Origin: Plantactinospora mayteni
GTDB lineage: Bacteria > Actinomycetota > Actinomycetes > Mycobacteriales > Micromonosporaceae
NCBI RefSeq assembly: GCF_016862935.1
Contig: NZ_BONX01000033.1
Span: 1-64,000 of the forward strand
Direction: 5' to 3'
Length of the DNA: 64,000 bases
The notes below the pieces were generated by a model. That model made no database searches and was not told the DNA's origin. It saw only the letters and a list, made by a program, of their open reading frames with translations. The translations under genes and the position numbers were made by a program. Of the stretch, positions 1 through 9,680 are shown piece after piece. The stretch's first letter is position 1. The number at the start of each line of letters is the position of its first letter.

Positions 1-437
<437 letters not shown>

Positions 438-632
438 ATCACGTGAGCCTAGTCTCGGTGGCGGATCGACACAGAACAGGAATCGGCGGCGGTCGTGACG
501 GCCGTCGCGGCGCCGGCCGTGCGGGGCGTGGCGGGTCGGACCGTGCGGGTCACGGCCCGCACCGGGAAGTCGTTTTGCCCCGCCGGGTCGCTGCCCTGTA
601 TCCTCGACCGACGTGGTCTGGTGAGACCACAG

Positions 633-723
633 GGAGACTTCGCCTAGTCTGGTCTATGGCGCCGCACTGCTAATGCGGTTGGGGTCTTAAAGCCCCTCCC
701 GGGTTCGAATCCCGGAGTCTCCG
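633..723 (+). tRNA. tRNA-Ser(GCT)
   Basis: Class II tRNA of 91 nt. The acceptor stem GGAGACT (633-639) pairs with AGTCTCC (716-722) and the discriminator is G723. The anticodon stem is CCGCA/TGCGG with loop CTGCTAA (667-673), giving anticodon GCT at 669-671. The long variable arm is typical of serine tRNAs, and the T-loop is TTCGAAT. CCA is not encoded. It reads AGC/AGU codons. A perfect 7-bp hairpin (613-619/624-630) lies immediately upstream. Confidence 0.97.
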
Positions 724-757
724 CGCTGAGGTTGGTGTGTAGACTGACCCGGCAGCT

Positions 758-830
758 GCGCCCGTAGCTCAACGGATAGAGCATCTGACTACGGATCAGA
801 AGGTTAGGGGTTCGAATCCCTTCGGGCGCG
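758..830 (+). tRNA. tRNA-Arg(ACG), integration target
   Basis: A 73-nt tRNA. Acceptor GCGCCCG (758-764) pairs with CGGGCGC (823-829), discriminator G830. The anticodon stem TCTGA/TCAGA encloses loop CTACGGA (789-795), so the anticodon is ACG at 791-793 (A34 is normally deaminated to inosine in bacterial tRNA-Arg). CCA is not encoded. The 3' 45 nt are repeated exactly at 52781-52825, so this gene is the attachment site of the island. The island supplies the 3' half, and the tRNA is intact after integration. Confidence 0.97.
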
Positions 831-831
831 C
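787..831 (+). other. attL: 45-bp core repeat in the tRNA-Arg 3' end
   Basis: The segment from the anticodon stem to the base after the discriminator is identical to 52781-52825. The flanking bases differ on both sides (T786 against G52780; C832 against A52826), so the identity is exactly 45 bp. Insertion into the 3' half of a tRNA next to an integrase gene is the classic pattern for tyrosine-recombinase elements. Confidence 0.93.
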
Positions 832-841
832 CTTCATGAAC

Positions 842-871
842 AGGGAAGATAGTCGATCGGCTATCTTCCCT
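842..871. terminator. 11-bp perfect hairpin downstream of tRNA-Arg
   Basis: The arms AGGGAAGATAG (842-852) and CTATCTTCCCT (861-871) are perfectly complementary around an 8-nt loop. The loop holds CGATCG, itself a palindrome. The hairpin begins 12 bp after the tRNA, so it could end tRNA transcription, but no T-run follows. Being just inside attL, it could instead bind integrase or an excisionase. The choice between the two is open. Confidence 0.45.
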
Positions 872-879
872 AGGGCAAT

Positions 880-912
880 GTGAGTCACGTGTGAGTCACG
901 CCTGTGACTCAC
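880..912. repeat. Three GTGA(G/C)TCAC repeats near attL
   Basis: GTGAGTCAC occurs at 880-888 and 891-899, and its reverse complement GTGACTCAC at 904-912, with start-to-start spacing of 11 and 13 bp. Repeats spaced about one helical turn between a tRNA att core and an integrase gene look like arm-type sites for the integrase or a recombination directionality factor. A regulator operator for the integrase promoter is the alternative. Confidence 0.6.
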
Positions 913-1001
913 GTACAAGGCTCTGTGTGGCCCCGCTGAGCTGGTCGATCGCGCCAGCGAGCAGCGGATCGAGAAGGTGCGTGCGAAGAGAGTTCGATCT
1001 C

Positions 1002-1078
1002 TAGCCTTTGATCCCTAGTTAGATGTATATCTAACTGTTGGGATAGACTTTGCAACTAAGCTATGGAATCAAAGGCTA
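1002..1078. repeat. Nested inverted repeats in an AT-rich stretch upstream of the integrase
   Basis: An outer inverted repeat has 11-bp arms, TAGCCTTTGAT (1002-1012) and ATCAAAGGCTA (1068-1078). Inside it is GTTAGAT-GTAT-ATCTAAC (1018-1035), 7-bp arms with a 4-nt loop. The segment is clearly AT-richer than its surroundings and lies 100 bp before the integrase start. It may hold the integrase promoter with operator sites, or protein-binding sites for excision. Confidence 0.55.
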
Positions 1079-1177
1079 CGAGCGTAATGTCCGTTCCTCG
1101 GGCCGGGTCGCTAAAGACCCGATCAAGCCAAGGGGGCAGGGACGTCTCCTTGATAGGCGCGGCGACGCCTTCGGGCG

Positions 1178-2482
1178 GTGTCAGTGATGCGCGTCTCCGA
1201 AGGGCCGGGTCGGGTATACCGACGGTGCGGCTGCCGTGACGAGATGACCGGTAAGCAGTTCGGGACCGGCTGCGCTCGGCTGGCAGATTTCAGCCACGGC
1301 CGCTGGTACTTCGCTTTACAGGTACCCGGGCCCGACGGCGGTCGTGAACGGGCGCGCAGGGGTGGATTCGCCACCCTGGCTGAGGCGGAGCGGGCCTGCT
1401 GGGAACTGGCGCAGGTGCCGGGGCCGGAGGCGGTGGGGCGGACGTGGACGGTGCGACGCTGGCTGCGCTTCTGGTTGTCCGAGCTTGACGGCCGGTTACG
1501 GCCCACGACGGTGCTCAACTACCGCAGCATCGTGGAGAAGTACCTGATCCCGCACCTGGGCTACTTCCGGTTGAGCAAGCTGCGCACAAAGACCGTTCAG
1601 CGGGCGATGGACGCGATCTGTCGCCAGGTTGTACGTGGCGGCCGGCTGATCTCGCCGGGCAGCGTGAGCCGGATCCGGGCCGTCCTGCGCAGCGCGTTGT
1701 CGGAGGCGAAACGGCAGGACATTGTCGGTTACAACCCTGCCCGGAACCTGCGGCTACCGAACGGGGCGCGTCCGCATGCGGTGGTCTGGGATGACGAGCA
1801 CGAGGCGGTCTGGCGTGAGACCGGCCTGCGTCCGCGGGTGGCCGTGTGGGACCTGAACAACCTGGCGCAGTTCCTGGAGGCGGTACGCGACGATCCGATG
1901 TTCGTGCTGTGGTGGCTGGTGGCGCTGCGCGGCCCACGTCGGGGCGAGATGGCGGGCCTGCGCTGGGAGGACATCGACCTGGCCGCTGGGGAGCTGACGA
2001 TCAGGGAACAGGTCATCGTCATCGGCGGGAGAGAGCACATCGGTCCGCCCAAGTCGGCGGCCGGGGTGCGAACCCTGGCTCTCGACGAGGCGACCGTGAA
2101 GCTGCTGTGGGAGTTGTGGCACGAGCAGCGGCGCCGTAACGGCGGAGCGACACCGAAGGGACGGGTCTTCGTGCACGCGAATGGCCGTCCGGTCAGCCCC
2201 GATTGGGTGACCCGCCGGTTCGCGAAGCTGGTCAAGCAACTCGGGTTGCCACCGGTGCGGTTGCACGACCTGCGGCACGCCGCTGCCGGACTGGCCTCGG
2301 CCGCTGGGGTGGACCTGACGATGATCCAGCACGACATGGGGCACGCCAGCCCGGTGACCACGGCGGAAACCTACATCTACATATTCAAGAAGATGGCGAA
2401 GGAGGCGGTGCGGGCCACCGCGGCGTTGCTGCTGTCCCACGCGAAGGTCCGTATGTCGCTGGAGGGCGCGTCCCAGGCGTGA
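1178..2482 (+). CDS. int: Tyrosine recombinase / integrase of the island
   Basis: Site-specific recombinase expected to integrate and excise the island at tRNA-Arg. The N-terminal part carries a Cys-containing segment (RRCGCRDE, then GTGCARL) followed by a conserved strand typical of actinomycete element integrases. A core-binding SAM-like domain follows at about residues 85-180, then the catalytic domain. Catalytic residues are visible: Arg254 in RGPRRGEM, His363 and Arg366 in HDLRH, and the nucleophile Tyr399 in AETYIY. At 434 aa (from GTG 1178; ATG 1187 is equally possible) the length is normal and the frame is intact. It reads away from attL. No excisionase gene is recognisable beside it. 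The substrate site is inferred from position. Confidence 0.93.
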   Translation: MSVMRVSEGPGRVYRRCGCRDEMTGKQFGTGCARLADFSHGRWYFALQVPGPDGGRERARRGGFATLAEAERACWELAQVPGPEAVGRTWTVRRWLRFWLSELDGRLRPTTVLNYRSIVEKYLIPHLGYFRLSKLRTKTVQRAMDAICRQVVRGGRLISPGSVSRIRAVLRSALSEAKRQDIVGYNPARNLRLPNGARPHAVVWDDEHEAVWRETGLRPRVAVWDLNNLAQFLEAVRDDPMFVLWWLVALRGPRRGEMAGLRWEDIDLAAGELTIREQVIVIGGREHIGPPKSAAGVRTLALDEATVKLLWELWHEQRRRNGGATPKGRVFVHANGRPVSPDWVTRRFAKLVKQLGLPPVRLHDLRHAAAGLASAAGVDLTMIQHDMGHASPVTTAETYIYIFKKMAKEAVRATAALLLSHAKVRMSLEGASQA

Positions 2483-2822
2483 CTCGCTGACGTCGCGCGC
2501 GTTTCGACGCCGAGCGGGCCCAGAGGGTCGCCGGTAGCCGTCGGCCACCGGTGGCCCTGTTCGGCGGGGCATCCAAAGACGGACGCATGTGGGGAGGAGC
2601 AGCACGTTGTCGCCAGTGAACTTGATGACCGCCGCCGGCCGGAAGTCGAGGCCGTCACCGCCGCGCTCGGACCGCGTGTGCCAACGAGGTGCTCCTGGGG
2701 TGGTTGGTGATGTGTCTGCACCCAGAGCTCCGGCTCGCGGCGGATTCCCGATTACCCAGAAGTGATCATGACGGTTGTCTTGTCCACTTTGGCTGATCCG
2801 TCCTCACGGTTAGTAATTTCGC

Positions 2823-2851
2823 TTGTGTGCTCCGTGACGAATCCATAGAGT
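2823..2851 (+). promoter_or_regulatory. Candidate promoter of the RHS toxin operon
   Basis: A -35-like TTGTGT (2823-2828) and a -10-like TAGAGT (2846-2851) are 17 bp apart. They would start transcription about 30 bp before the GTG at 2888. The rest of the 2483-2887 gap shows no gene I would support. The match to consensus is moderate. Confidence 0.4.
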
Positions 2852-2887
2852 TCCGTGCACATCACAGATTGACACGGGGGAGTGGAC

Positions 2888-5800
2888 GTGGCGGGCTCGC
2901 TGGCTGCGGTTGTACGGTCCTGCCTGGCTCTGGCCACGGCGGCTGCCCTGATCGGCGTACCAGGAGAGCCGGCCCGCTATCTCGCGGCCGGTCCGGACGG
3001 TGTCTCTGGTGGGGTCCCGAACCGGTCTGACGAGGCCCGCTCCCTGCGAGTCGCTCGGGAGTCCGGCGCGCCGGTGCAGGTCAATAGCCTGACCTCGGAA
3101 ACCACGCAGGTGTGGGCGCTGCCCGACGGCCAGTTCCGGGCCGAGATCGCCAGCGGGGTGCAGCGGTTCCGGCGGGGTGCCGACTGGATACCGGTCGACC
3201 TCAGCCTGCGGCCGAGCGCCGACGGCACGGTGCAGCCGGCGGGCCATCCGAACGGACTTCGGATCGCCGGGGCGCGGGGCACCGGTGAGCACGAGTTGGC
3301 AGCGATCGGTGGGGGAGACAATCGCGTCGCGATGCTCTGGTCGGGCGCGCTACCGACTCCGACGTTGGACGGCCACCGCGCCACGTACGTCGACGCGCTG
3401 CCCGGCGTGGACCTGGTCGTCGAGGCGACCCGGCTCGGCTTCGAGCAGTTCCTCCTGGTCAAGACGCGGGCCGCGATCGAGCGGGTCACGCAGGTCCGGT
3501 TTCCGCTGACCGGTTCCGGAGTCGCGGCCTCCCGCCGTGAGCCGGACGGTGCCATCACGCTGACCGACCGGGCGGGTACCGCCACCGCGCGGATTCCGGC
3601 CCCGTTGATGTGGGACGCGAAAAGGGACATCACTGGTGCTCCGGCGTCGCGCCGGCCGGTTCGGACCGATGTCACGGAGCGGGGCGACCGGGTCGAACTG
3701 ACCCTGACCCCTGACAGGGCCTGGCTGCGCAACCCGTCGACGGCGTTTCCGGTCACCATCGACCCGACGGTGAACCCGCTCGGCACGACCTTCGACACCT
3801 ACGTGCGGGAGACGGTGAACACCGACCAGAACCAGGAGCCGGACCTCCAGATCGGCCTGCTGGCCACCACCCCACCGACGCTGGCCCGCTCGTTCATCAC
3901 CTGGGACACGACGGTGCTGGCCGGCAAGCAGATCAACTCCGCGACGGTCTCGTTGTGGAACTTCTGGTCGCACACCTGCACCCCCACCTCGTGGGAGATC
4001 TGGTCGACCGATCCGTCCACCTACAGCACCCGGTTCACCAGCCAGCCCACCTGGCACCAGCAGGAGGCGACCTCCCTGGCGACGCACGGGTCGACCGACT
4101 GCGTCGACGCCTGGGCGACGATCGACGGGAAGAGCTTCTTCCAGCGGGCCGCTACCGCCGGCAGTACCCGGGCCGGGATGGGCATCCGGGCCACCGACGA
4201 GACGGTGCCGGCCGGCTTCAAGCAGTTCCGGTCCCGGGAGGGTGGCGTCGCCGCGGAGGCCCCGAAGGCGTCGGTGACATACAACTCCTGGCCGACGGTC
4301 ACGGCCCGGGCGACGGTACCGGCCTCGACATGTGCGACCGGAGCGGGGCGGCCACTCGTCAACACGCTCACCCCGCAACTGCGGGCCACCGTGTCCGACG
4401 GTGACGGTACGGCGATGTCGGTGACCTTCGAGTGGTGGGCGATGAACGCCAGCGTCCCGATCGGTACCAGCACTTTCACCGGGGTCGCATCCGGGGCCAC
4501 CGCATCGGTGACCGTGCCGGTGGGGGCGTTCGTCGAGGGCGGCACGTACCGGTGGCGGGTGAAGGCGGCGGACGGCGTGGCCGGCAGCGACGTCTGGTCG
4601 TCGTTCTGCGAAATGACCGTCTACGTCACCGCGCCGCCGGCCGTCGGTTGCGCAGGAAGTACCGAGAGCGACTTCAACGGTGACGGGGTGGCCGACATCG
4701 CGATCGCTGATCCGGAGGCGACGGTGAACGGTTTCGCGAAAGCCGGGCAGATCCACGTCAGCTACGGCGGCACCGGCGCCGTGCAGACCCTGCACGAGAA
4801 CAACGCGAGGGTCTCCGGCGGGGCGGAGGCCGGTGACGGCTTCGGCACCTCGATCTCCAGCTACGACGCCAACAACGACGGCTGCACCGACCTCGCCGTC
4901 GGGGTCCCGTACGAGGACCTGAACAACCTCGCCGACGTGGGCGTGGTGTACCTGCTGCTGGGCTCGCCGGCCGGGCTGACCATGGGACCCGCGTCGCTGA
5001 CCTATCACCAGGACGTCGGCAGCACCCCGGACGCCCTAGAGGCGGAGGACTGGTTCGGCTACTCAGTCGCCGGCGGCCGGACCGCCTCGGGTGAGCCGTA
5101 TCTGCTGATCGGCGCACCGGGGGAGGACCTCGGCACGGCGGTCGACGCCGGCCTGGTCCACTATCTGCGCGGCGCGGTCAACGTGGTACTCGACCAGGCG
5201 GTGACCGGCTCCACCGATAGCAACGAGACCGACGACCGGTTCGGCTACTCGGTCACCGGCTCGGCGCACCACATAGCGGCGGGCCGGCCGGGCGAGACGA
5301 CGCCGAACGGCGCGCAGTTCGCCGGAGCGATCACGGTCTACTCGCACGAGCTGGTCTCCGGCCGGCCGAAGTGGCTCGCGGACAAGACCGGTGGAGCAGG
5401 CTTCGCGAACGCGAACTACGGCAAGTCGGTGGCGGTGGCCAGCTACCGGCCCACCGGTGCGCCGATCGGGCAGCCGGACTCGTTCCTGCTGGTCGGCGAG
5501 CCGGGCGCCGACGTCGGGACGTCAGCGGATGCCGGCAAGGTACACCGCTACCACCTAACCGCCACCGGTGCCTCGGGGGTCAACGGAGTCACGGAGGGCT
5601 TCGAGGGGTTGGCCGGCCAGGCAGAGGAGGGCGACTACTTCGGCGAGCGGGTGTTCCTGGTGAACACCGCTCCGGACGAGGTGGCGACCGCACAAACACT
5701 GCTGGCCGCCGTGGGCGCGCCGGGGCAGGACATTGCCGGCACGCCGGACGCCGGCCTCGTGCAGATCTTCGGCGGCGCGGCGAACCCGAACACCGGCTCG

Positions 5801-6040
5801 CTGCTCCTACAGCGCGGCGGCACGCTGCCGGGCAGCCCGACCGGTCGGGAACTGCTGGGTCTCTCCCTGGGCGGCTCGTCGCAGCACCTTTACCTGGCCA
5901 GCCCGTACGGCGATGGCTCTGTCGCCGCGCTGGCCTGGTCGGATCTGGTCGCTGGCCTCAGCACACCAGTCCGGCTGTGGCGCCCCGGCGAGGGCGGCCT
6001 TCCCGCCGACGAGGTCGCCTTCGGCGCGGCGATCGGGTGA
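2888..6040 (+). CDS. Secreted FG-GAP repeat protein of an RHS toxin locus
   Basis: An exported protein of about 1050 aa. The N-terminus (VAGSLAAVVRSCLALATAAA) looks like a signal peptide. Residues of roughly 60-270 are shared in style with the next gene's N-terminus. A DNRLRE-like beta domain follows (around TTFDTYVRETVN), then a fibronectin-like segment, then FG-GAP/integrin-type beta-propeller blades with Asp-rich calcium loops such as DFNGDGVADIAIADP and NNDGCTDLAVGVP. I prefer GTG 2888 over GTG 2882 because GGGGGAG at 2876-2882 then sits 5 nt upstream. It is the first gene of a three-gene set ending in an RHS toxin; in actinomycetes such proteins accompany RHS toxins and probably help carry or display them. 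No catalytic motif seen. Confidence 0.85.
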   Translation: MAGSLAAVVRSCLALATAAALIGVPGEPARYLAAGPDGVSGGVPNRSDEARSLRVARESGAPVQVNSLTSETTQVWALPDGQFRAEIASGVQRFRRGADWIPVDLSLRPSADGTVQPAGHPNGLRIAGARGTGEHELAAIGGGDNRVAMLWSGALPTPTLDGHRATYVDALPGVDLVVEATRLGFEQFLLVKTRAAIERVTQVRFPLTGSGVAASRREPDGAITLTDRAGTATARIPAPLMWDAKRDITGAPASRRPVRTDVTERGDRVELTLTPDRAWLRNPSTAFPVTIDPTVNPLGTTFDTYVRETVNTDQNQEPDLQIGLLATTPPTLARSFITWDTTVLAGKQINSATVSLWNFWSHTCTPTSWEIWSTDPSTYSTRFTSQPTWHQQEATSLATHGSTDCVDAWATIDGKSFFQRAATAGSTRAGMGIRATDETVPAGFKQFRSREGGVAAEAPKASVTYNSWPTVTARATVPASTCATGAGRPLVNTLTPQLRATVSDGDGTAMSVTFEWWAMNASVPIGTSTFTGVASGATASVTVPVGAFVEGGTYRWRVKAADGVAGSDVWSSFCEMTVYVTAPPAVGCAGSTESDFNGDGVADIAIADPEATVNGFAKAGQIHVSYGGTGAVQTLHENNARVSGGAEAGDGFGTSISSYDANNDGCTDLAVGVPYEDLNNLADVGVVYLLLGSPAGLTMGPASLTYHQDVGSTPDALEAEDWFGYSVAGGRTASGEPYLLIGAPGEDLGTAVDAGLVHYLRGAVNVVLDQAVTGSTDSNETDDRFGYSVTGSAHHIAAGRPGETTPNGAQFAGAITVYSHELVSGRPKWLADKTGGAGFANANYGKSVAVASYRPTGAPIGQPDSFLLVGEPGADVGTSADAGKVHRYHLTATGASGVNGVTEGFEGLAGQAEEGDYFGERVFLVNTAPDEVATAQTLLAAVGAPGQDIAGTPDAGLVQIFGGAANPNTGSLLLQRGGTLPGSPTGRELLGLSLGGSSQHLYLASPYGDGSVAALAWSDLVAGLSTPVRLWRPGEGGLPADEVAFGAAIG

Positions 6041-6084
6041 CGGGACGGATGGACATGCACATCTCCACGGGGAAGGGCGTCACA

Positions 6085-9000
6085 GTGGCGGGTCGGACGC
6101 GACGGCGGAGTCGGTTCCTTCTGCTCGGCCTGCTGGCCGGCCTAGCCGGTCTGCTCTCTCCGGCGGTGCTCGCGCCGGAGCCGGACGCGGCGCTGCGGGC
6201 CGCACCGGTGGCGGTCGAGGAGGAGTTGGTCCGAGACACCGAGGCCGAGGCCATTGTGGCGGCGGCGGCCCTCAACCAGCCGGTGGAGGTGCTCGCCTAC
6301 CGCAGCGAGTACCGCGACGTCTTCGCCCAACCGGACGGCAGCCTGGTGGCCAACGACCACGCCCAACCGGTCCGGGTCATCCAGGGCGACACCTGGGTCC
6401 CGGCCGACGCGACGCTGGTGCACCAGCCCGACGGCAGCATCACGCCGACCGCCGCGCTGATCGACGTACGGTTCTCCGGCGGGGGCGCCGCGCCGCTGGC
6501 GGTGGTGACCCGGGAGAACCGGTCGATGACCCTCCAGTGGCCGTATCCGCTGCCCGCGCCGACGCTCAACGGTGACCAGGCCGTCTATCCGGAGGTCTTC
6601 CCGGACGTCGACCTGGTGGTCAACGCGACGATCGAGGGCTTCGCGCACGTCATCGTCCTGAAGACCCCGGAAGCGGCGAACCTGCCCGAGTTGCAGGACC
6701 TGGAACTCGGGGTCTCGGCCGTGGGTTTCACGGTGCAGGAGACCGAGGAGGGCGGTGTCGCGGCGCTCGATCCGGCAACCGGGAACCCGGTCTTCGAAGC
6801 GAACGCCCCGATCATGTGGGACAGCGGCGAGCCGGAGACCGTCGGAGCGGCCCGGAGCGGCCAGTCCGACTACGAGTCGACCTGGGGCCCGCCGGAGGGT
6901 GCCACTGTGGCGCCGGTCGACCTGACCCTCGCCGACGGCGTGCTCACGCTGACTCCGGACGCGGCAATGCTGGCCGACCCGGCCACGAACTGGCCCGTCT
7001 ACCTCGACCCGGTCTGGCAGGCGACCACCAACAGTTCCTGGGCGATGGTGGACAGCGGTTACCCGAGCGAGGAGTACTGGAAGTTCGACGGCAAGCGGCA
7101 CGAGCGGATCGGGCTCTGCCCGGACTCGTGCAACAGCTCCAAAGTGAAGCGACTGCTCTACACCCTGGCCACCCCGTACTCCGGCAAGACGATCCTCAGT
7201 GCGGAGTTCCGGGTGACCATGCAGCACGCCTGGAACTCCACGGCGCGGGCGGCTTCGATCTACCTGATGCCGAGAGGGATCAGCTCCTCGACGAACTGGG
7301 GCAACCAGCCGGGCGGAGCAAACTGGGACTCCGGCGCCAACCTGCTGGACACCAGGTCACCGACCGGCACCCAGTCGACGTGTACGTCAACCAACCAGAA
7401 CGCCGGCTGGAACGTCAAGGAGGCGGTGGATCTCGCCGCCGCGCGCGGCACGGCATCGATCACCCTCGGCTTGAAGGCCACCAACGAAACCAACTCACAG
7501 CACAGCAAGCGGTTCTGCGACAACGCGGTGCTCTCAGTCCGGTACAACCGGGCCCCGTCGATGCCGAACCTGGCTGATCTGAAGCAGTCCCCGGGCGGTG
7601 ACTGCCTCTCCGGGGCCAGCCGCCCGTACGTCGACACCCCGCCGAGGCTCACTGCGGTGCTGCGCGATCCGGACCACTCCTCGGCGCACGCGGAGCAGGT
7701 CAAGGGCGAGTTCCGGGTGACCTGGACACCGCAGGGCGGCACCGCGCAGACCCGTACCTACGTCACCGGTCTGAAGTCCAGTGGCTCCAGGTTCGAATAC
7801 GTGGTTCCGGCCGACATTCCGCAGGACGTGGTGATCTCCTGGGACGTCCGGGCGAGCGACAACACCACCTGGGGTGGGTGGAGTTCGACGGGTCGCAGCC
7901 GCTGCGAGTTCATCTTCGACAAGACCAGCCCCAGCGCGCCGGACGTCGACTCGCCGCAGTTCCTGCCGCTTGACGCGGCCGACAATGGTACGCCCGACGC
8001 GCACCTGTGCCTGTCCGACGACGAGTGGCGCGGCTCGATCGGCGTTCACAGCAGCTTCACCTTCGACTCGGCCGCCACCGACGTGGTCGCGTACGAGTAC
8101 GGGTTCAACACCAACCCGTTGCCTGAGAACAGGGTGGTGCCGTCCGTGGCAGGCGGACCGGTGACGGTGCAGTGGCTGCCGGACCGGGAGGGACCGCGGT
8201 TCGTCACCGTCCAGGCCTTCGACCGGGGTGGTCGGTCCAGCAGCATCGCCACCTGTACCTTCCGGGTCGGCAAGCGCCCGCCGACGGCGCAGTGGGCGCT
8301 GACCGAGGTGGCGGGGGCGCGCGACGCGGGTGACGCGTACGGCGGCTTCAACGCCTCGGTCGGCACCGGGGTGACGTTCGGGGTGCCGGGTCCCGGTGGG
8401 TCCGCCGACACGGCGGCCCGGCTCGACGGCACCGCGAACGGCTATCTCGCCACAGAGGAGAACGTGCTGACCGATACCGCGAACAGTTTCGCGGTGACCG
8501 CCTGGGTGAAGGTGACCGACGTCAACCGGCGGCAGGTGGCGGTCAGCCAGGACGGCTCCGGCGAACCGGGCTTCAGTCTCGGCGTCGAGGGCGGCGCATG
8601 GGTCTTCCGGATGCCGGTCAACGACGTCGTCTCGTTGGGTGAGTGGAAGGTCTCCGTCGCCGGGGCGACCACCGGGTGGACGTTCCTGGCCGCGAGCTAC
8701 GACGGCGTACAGCGGGTGATGTCGCTCCAGGTGGGCGACGCGGCGCCGGTGACCGCGCAGCGCCGTTCCCAGAGCAAATCCCGGGGCGCGGTGCAGTTGG
8801 GCCGCCGGCTGACCAAGCACGGCTACACCGACTACTGGGGCGGGGACCTGGCGGATGTCTCCGTTTTCGACCGCCTGGTCCAGGCCGGCGAGGTCGACGG
8901 GCTGAAGAAGACGGCTCCGCGCCGGACGGCGTACTGGCAGCTCAACGCCGTGACTGGAACGACGAGTCCGGAGTACGACGGTGGCGCCGGCCAGACCCTC

Positions 9001-9591
9001 GGCACCGAGGCGTCCATCTTCCGCCATCCGGCGACGGCACTGCTCGGCGGCGGCCACCTGTCGCTGAGCGGCGAGCCCGCCTCGTACGCCAGCACAACGG
9101 CCAACGCCGACACGGCGGGCAGCTTCACGATCGCCGCCCGGGTCCGGCTGGGGAGCAGCTGTTTCGGCACCCCGATGACCGTGCTGTCGCTCAAGGGGGC
9201 GCACAACACCGCCGTCAGCGTGCGGTGCAGCGCTGAAGGCCAATGGCAACTGGCGGTACGCGACAATGACGTGGCGGACGCTGAACCGATCGTTCGGGAC
9301 TCGGAGCAGGCACCGAAGACGAACGGCCGGGGCGACCACGTCGCCGTGGTCTACAACGGCTATACCCGGGAGATGCTGTTCTACCTCAACGGCGAGGTGG
9401 TCGAGTCGATCGATCTGGTCTCGCCGTTCCAGGCGACCGGGGGCTTGCAAGTCGGCCGGGCCTTTGCCGACAACGCGTACGGCGAGCACCTGTCCGGCGC
9501 CATCGACGACGTCCGAATCTACAGCGGTGTCGCCGACCGGACCCTGGTTCAGCGGATAACCAACCCGCTCCGGGAACAACCGACCTATTGA
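6085..9591 (+). CDS. Secreted LamG-domain protein of the RHS toxin locus
   Basis: An exported protein of about 1168 aa with a clear signal: RTRRRSR, then the hydrophobic core FLLLGLLAGLAGLLSPAVLA. The region around 40-300 resembles the N-terminal part of the upstream gene (same VFPDVDLVVNA-type motif), followed by a DNRLRE-like module. The C-terminal third holds two LamG/concanavalin-like sandwich domains (about 780-960 and 985-1165), each with the FAVTAWVK/FTIAARVR type of strand and a closing IDDVRIY or LADVSVF motif. GTG 6085 has a purine-rich GGGGAAGG 7 nt upstream; ATG 6049, nine bases after the previous stop, is the other option. The role is inferred as adhesion or delivery partner of the RHS protein that follows. 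Confidence 0.85.
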   Translation: MAGRTRRRSRFLLLGLLAGLAGLLSPAVLAPEPDAALRAAPVAVEEELVRDTEAEAIVAAAALNQPVEVLAYRSEYRDVFAQPDGSLVANDHAQPVRVIQGDTWVPADATLVHQPDGSITPTAALIDVRFSGGGAAPLAVVTRENRSMTLQWPYPLPAPTLNGDQAVYPEVFPDVDLVVNATIEGFAHVIVLKTPEAANLPELQDLELGVSAVGFTVQETEEGGVAALDPATGNPVFEANAPIMWDSGEPETVGAARSGQSDYESTWGPPEGATVAPVDLTLADGVLTLTPDAAMLADPATNWPVYLDPVWQATTNSSWAMVDSGYPSEEYWKFDGKRHERIGLCPDSCNSSKVKRLLYTLATPYSGKTILSAEFRVTMQHAWNSTARAASIYLMPRGISSSTNWGNQPGGANWDSGANLLDTRSPTGTQSTCTSTNQNAGWNVKEAVDLAAARGTASITLGLKATNETNSQHSKRFCDNAVLSVRYNRAPSMPNLADLKQSPGGDCLSGASRPYVDTPPRLTAVLRDPDHSSAHAEQVKGEFRVTWTPQGGTAQTRTYVTGLKSSGSRFEYVVPADIPQDVVISWDVRASDNTTWGGWSSTGRSRCEFIFDKTSPSAPDVDSPQFLPLDAADNGTPDAHLCLSDDEWRGSIGVHSSFTFDSAATDVVAYEYGFNTNPLPENRVVPSVAGGPVTVQWLPDREGPRFVTVQAFDRGGRSSSIATCTFRVGKRPPTAQWALTEVAGARDAGDAYGGFNASVGTGVTFGVPGPGGSADTAARLDGTANGYLATEENVLTDTANSFAVTAWVKVTDVNRRQVAVSQDGSGEPGFSLGVEGGAWVFRMPVNDVVSLGEWKVSVAGATTGWTFLAASYDGVQRVMSLQVGDAAPVTAQRRSQSKSRGAVQLGRRLTKHGYTDYWGGDLADVSVFDRLVQAGEVDGLKKTAPRRTAYWQLNAVTGTTSPEYDGGAGQTLGTEASIFRHPATALLGGGHLSLSGEPASYASTTANADTAGSFTIAARVRLGSSCFGTPMTVLSLKGAHNTAVSVRCSAEGQWQLAVRDNDVADAEPIVRDSEQAPKTNGRGDHVAVVYNGYTREMLFYLNGEVVESIDLVSPFQATGGLQVGRAFADNAYGEHLSGAIDDVRIYSGVADRTLVQRITNPLREQPTY

Positions 9592-9680
9592 CGACCGGGA
9601 CGGTCAACGGGTCTCTGTCCGGGCCCGCCGGCCGTCCCACTGGCCGACGATGCCCCTGACTACCCGTCCTGGAGGAATCG

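Noticed and set aside
5371-6048. Upstream extension of the LamG gene frame over the end of the FG-GAP gene
   Set aside because: It is a shadow of the FG-GAP reading frame. The signal peptide starts after 6085.
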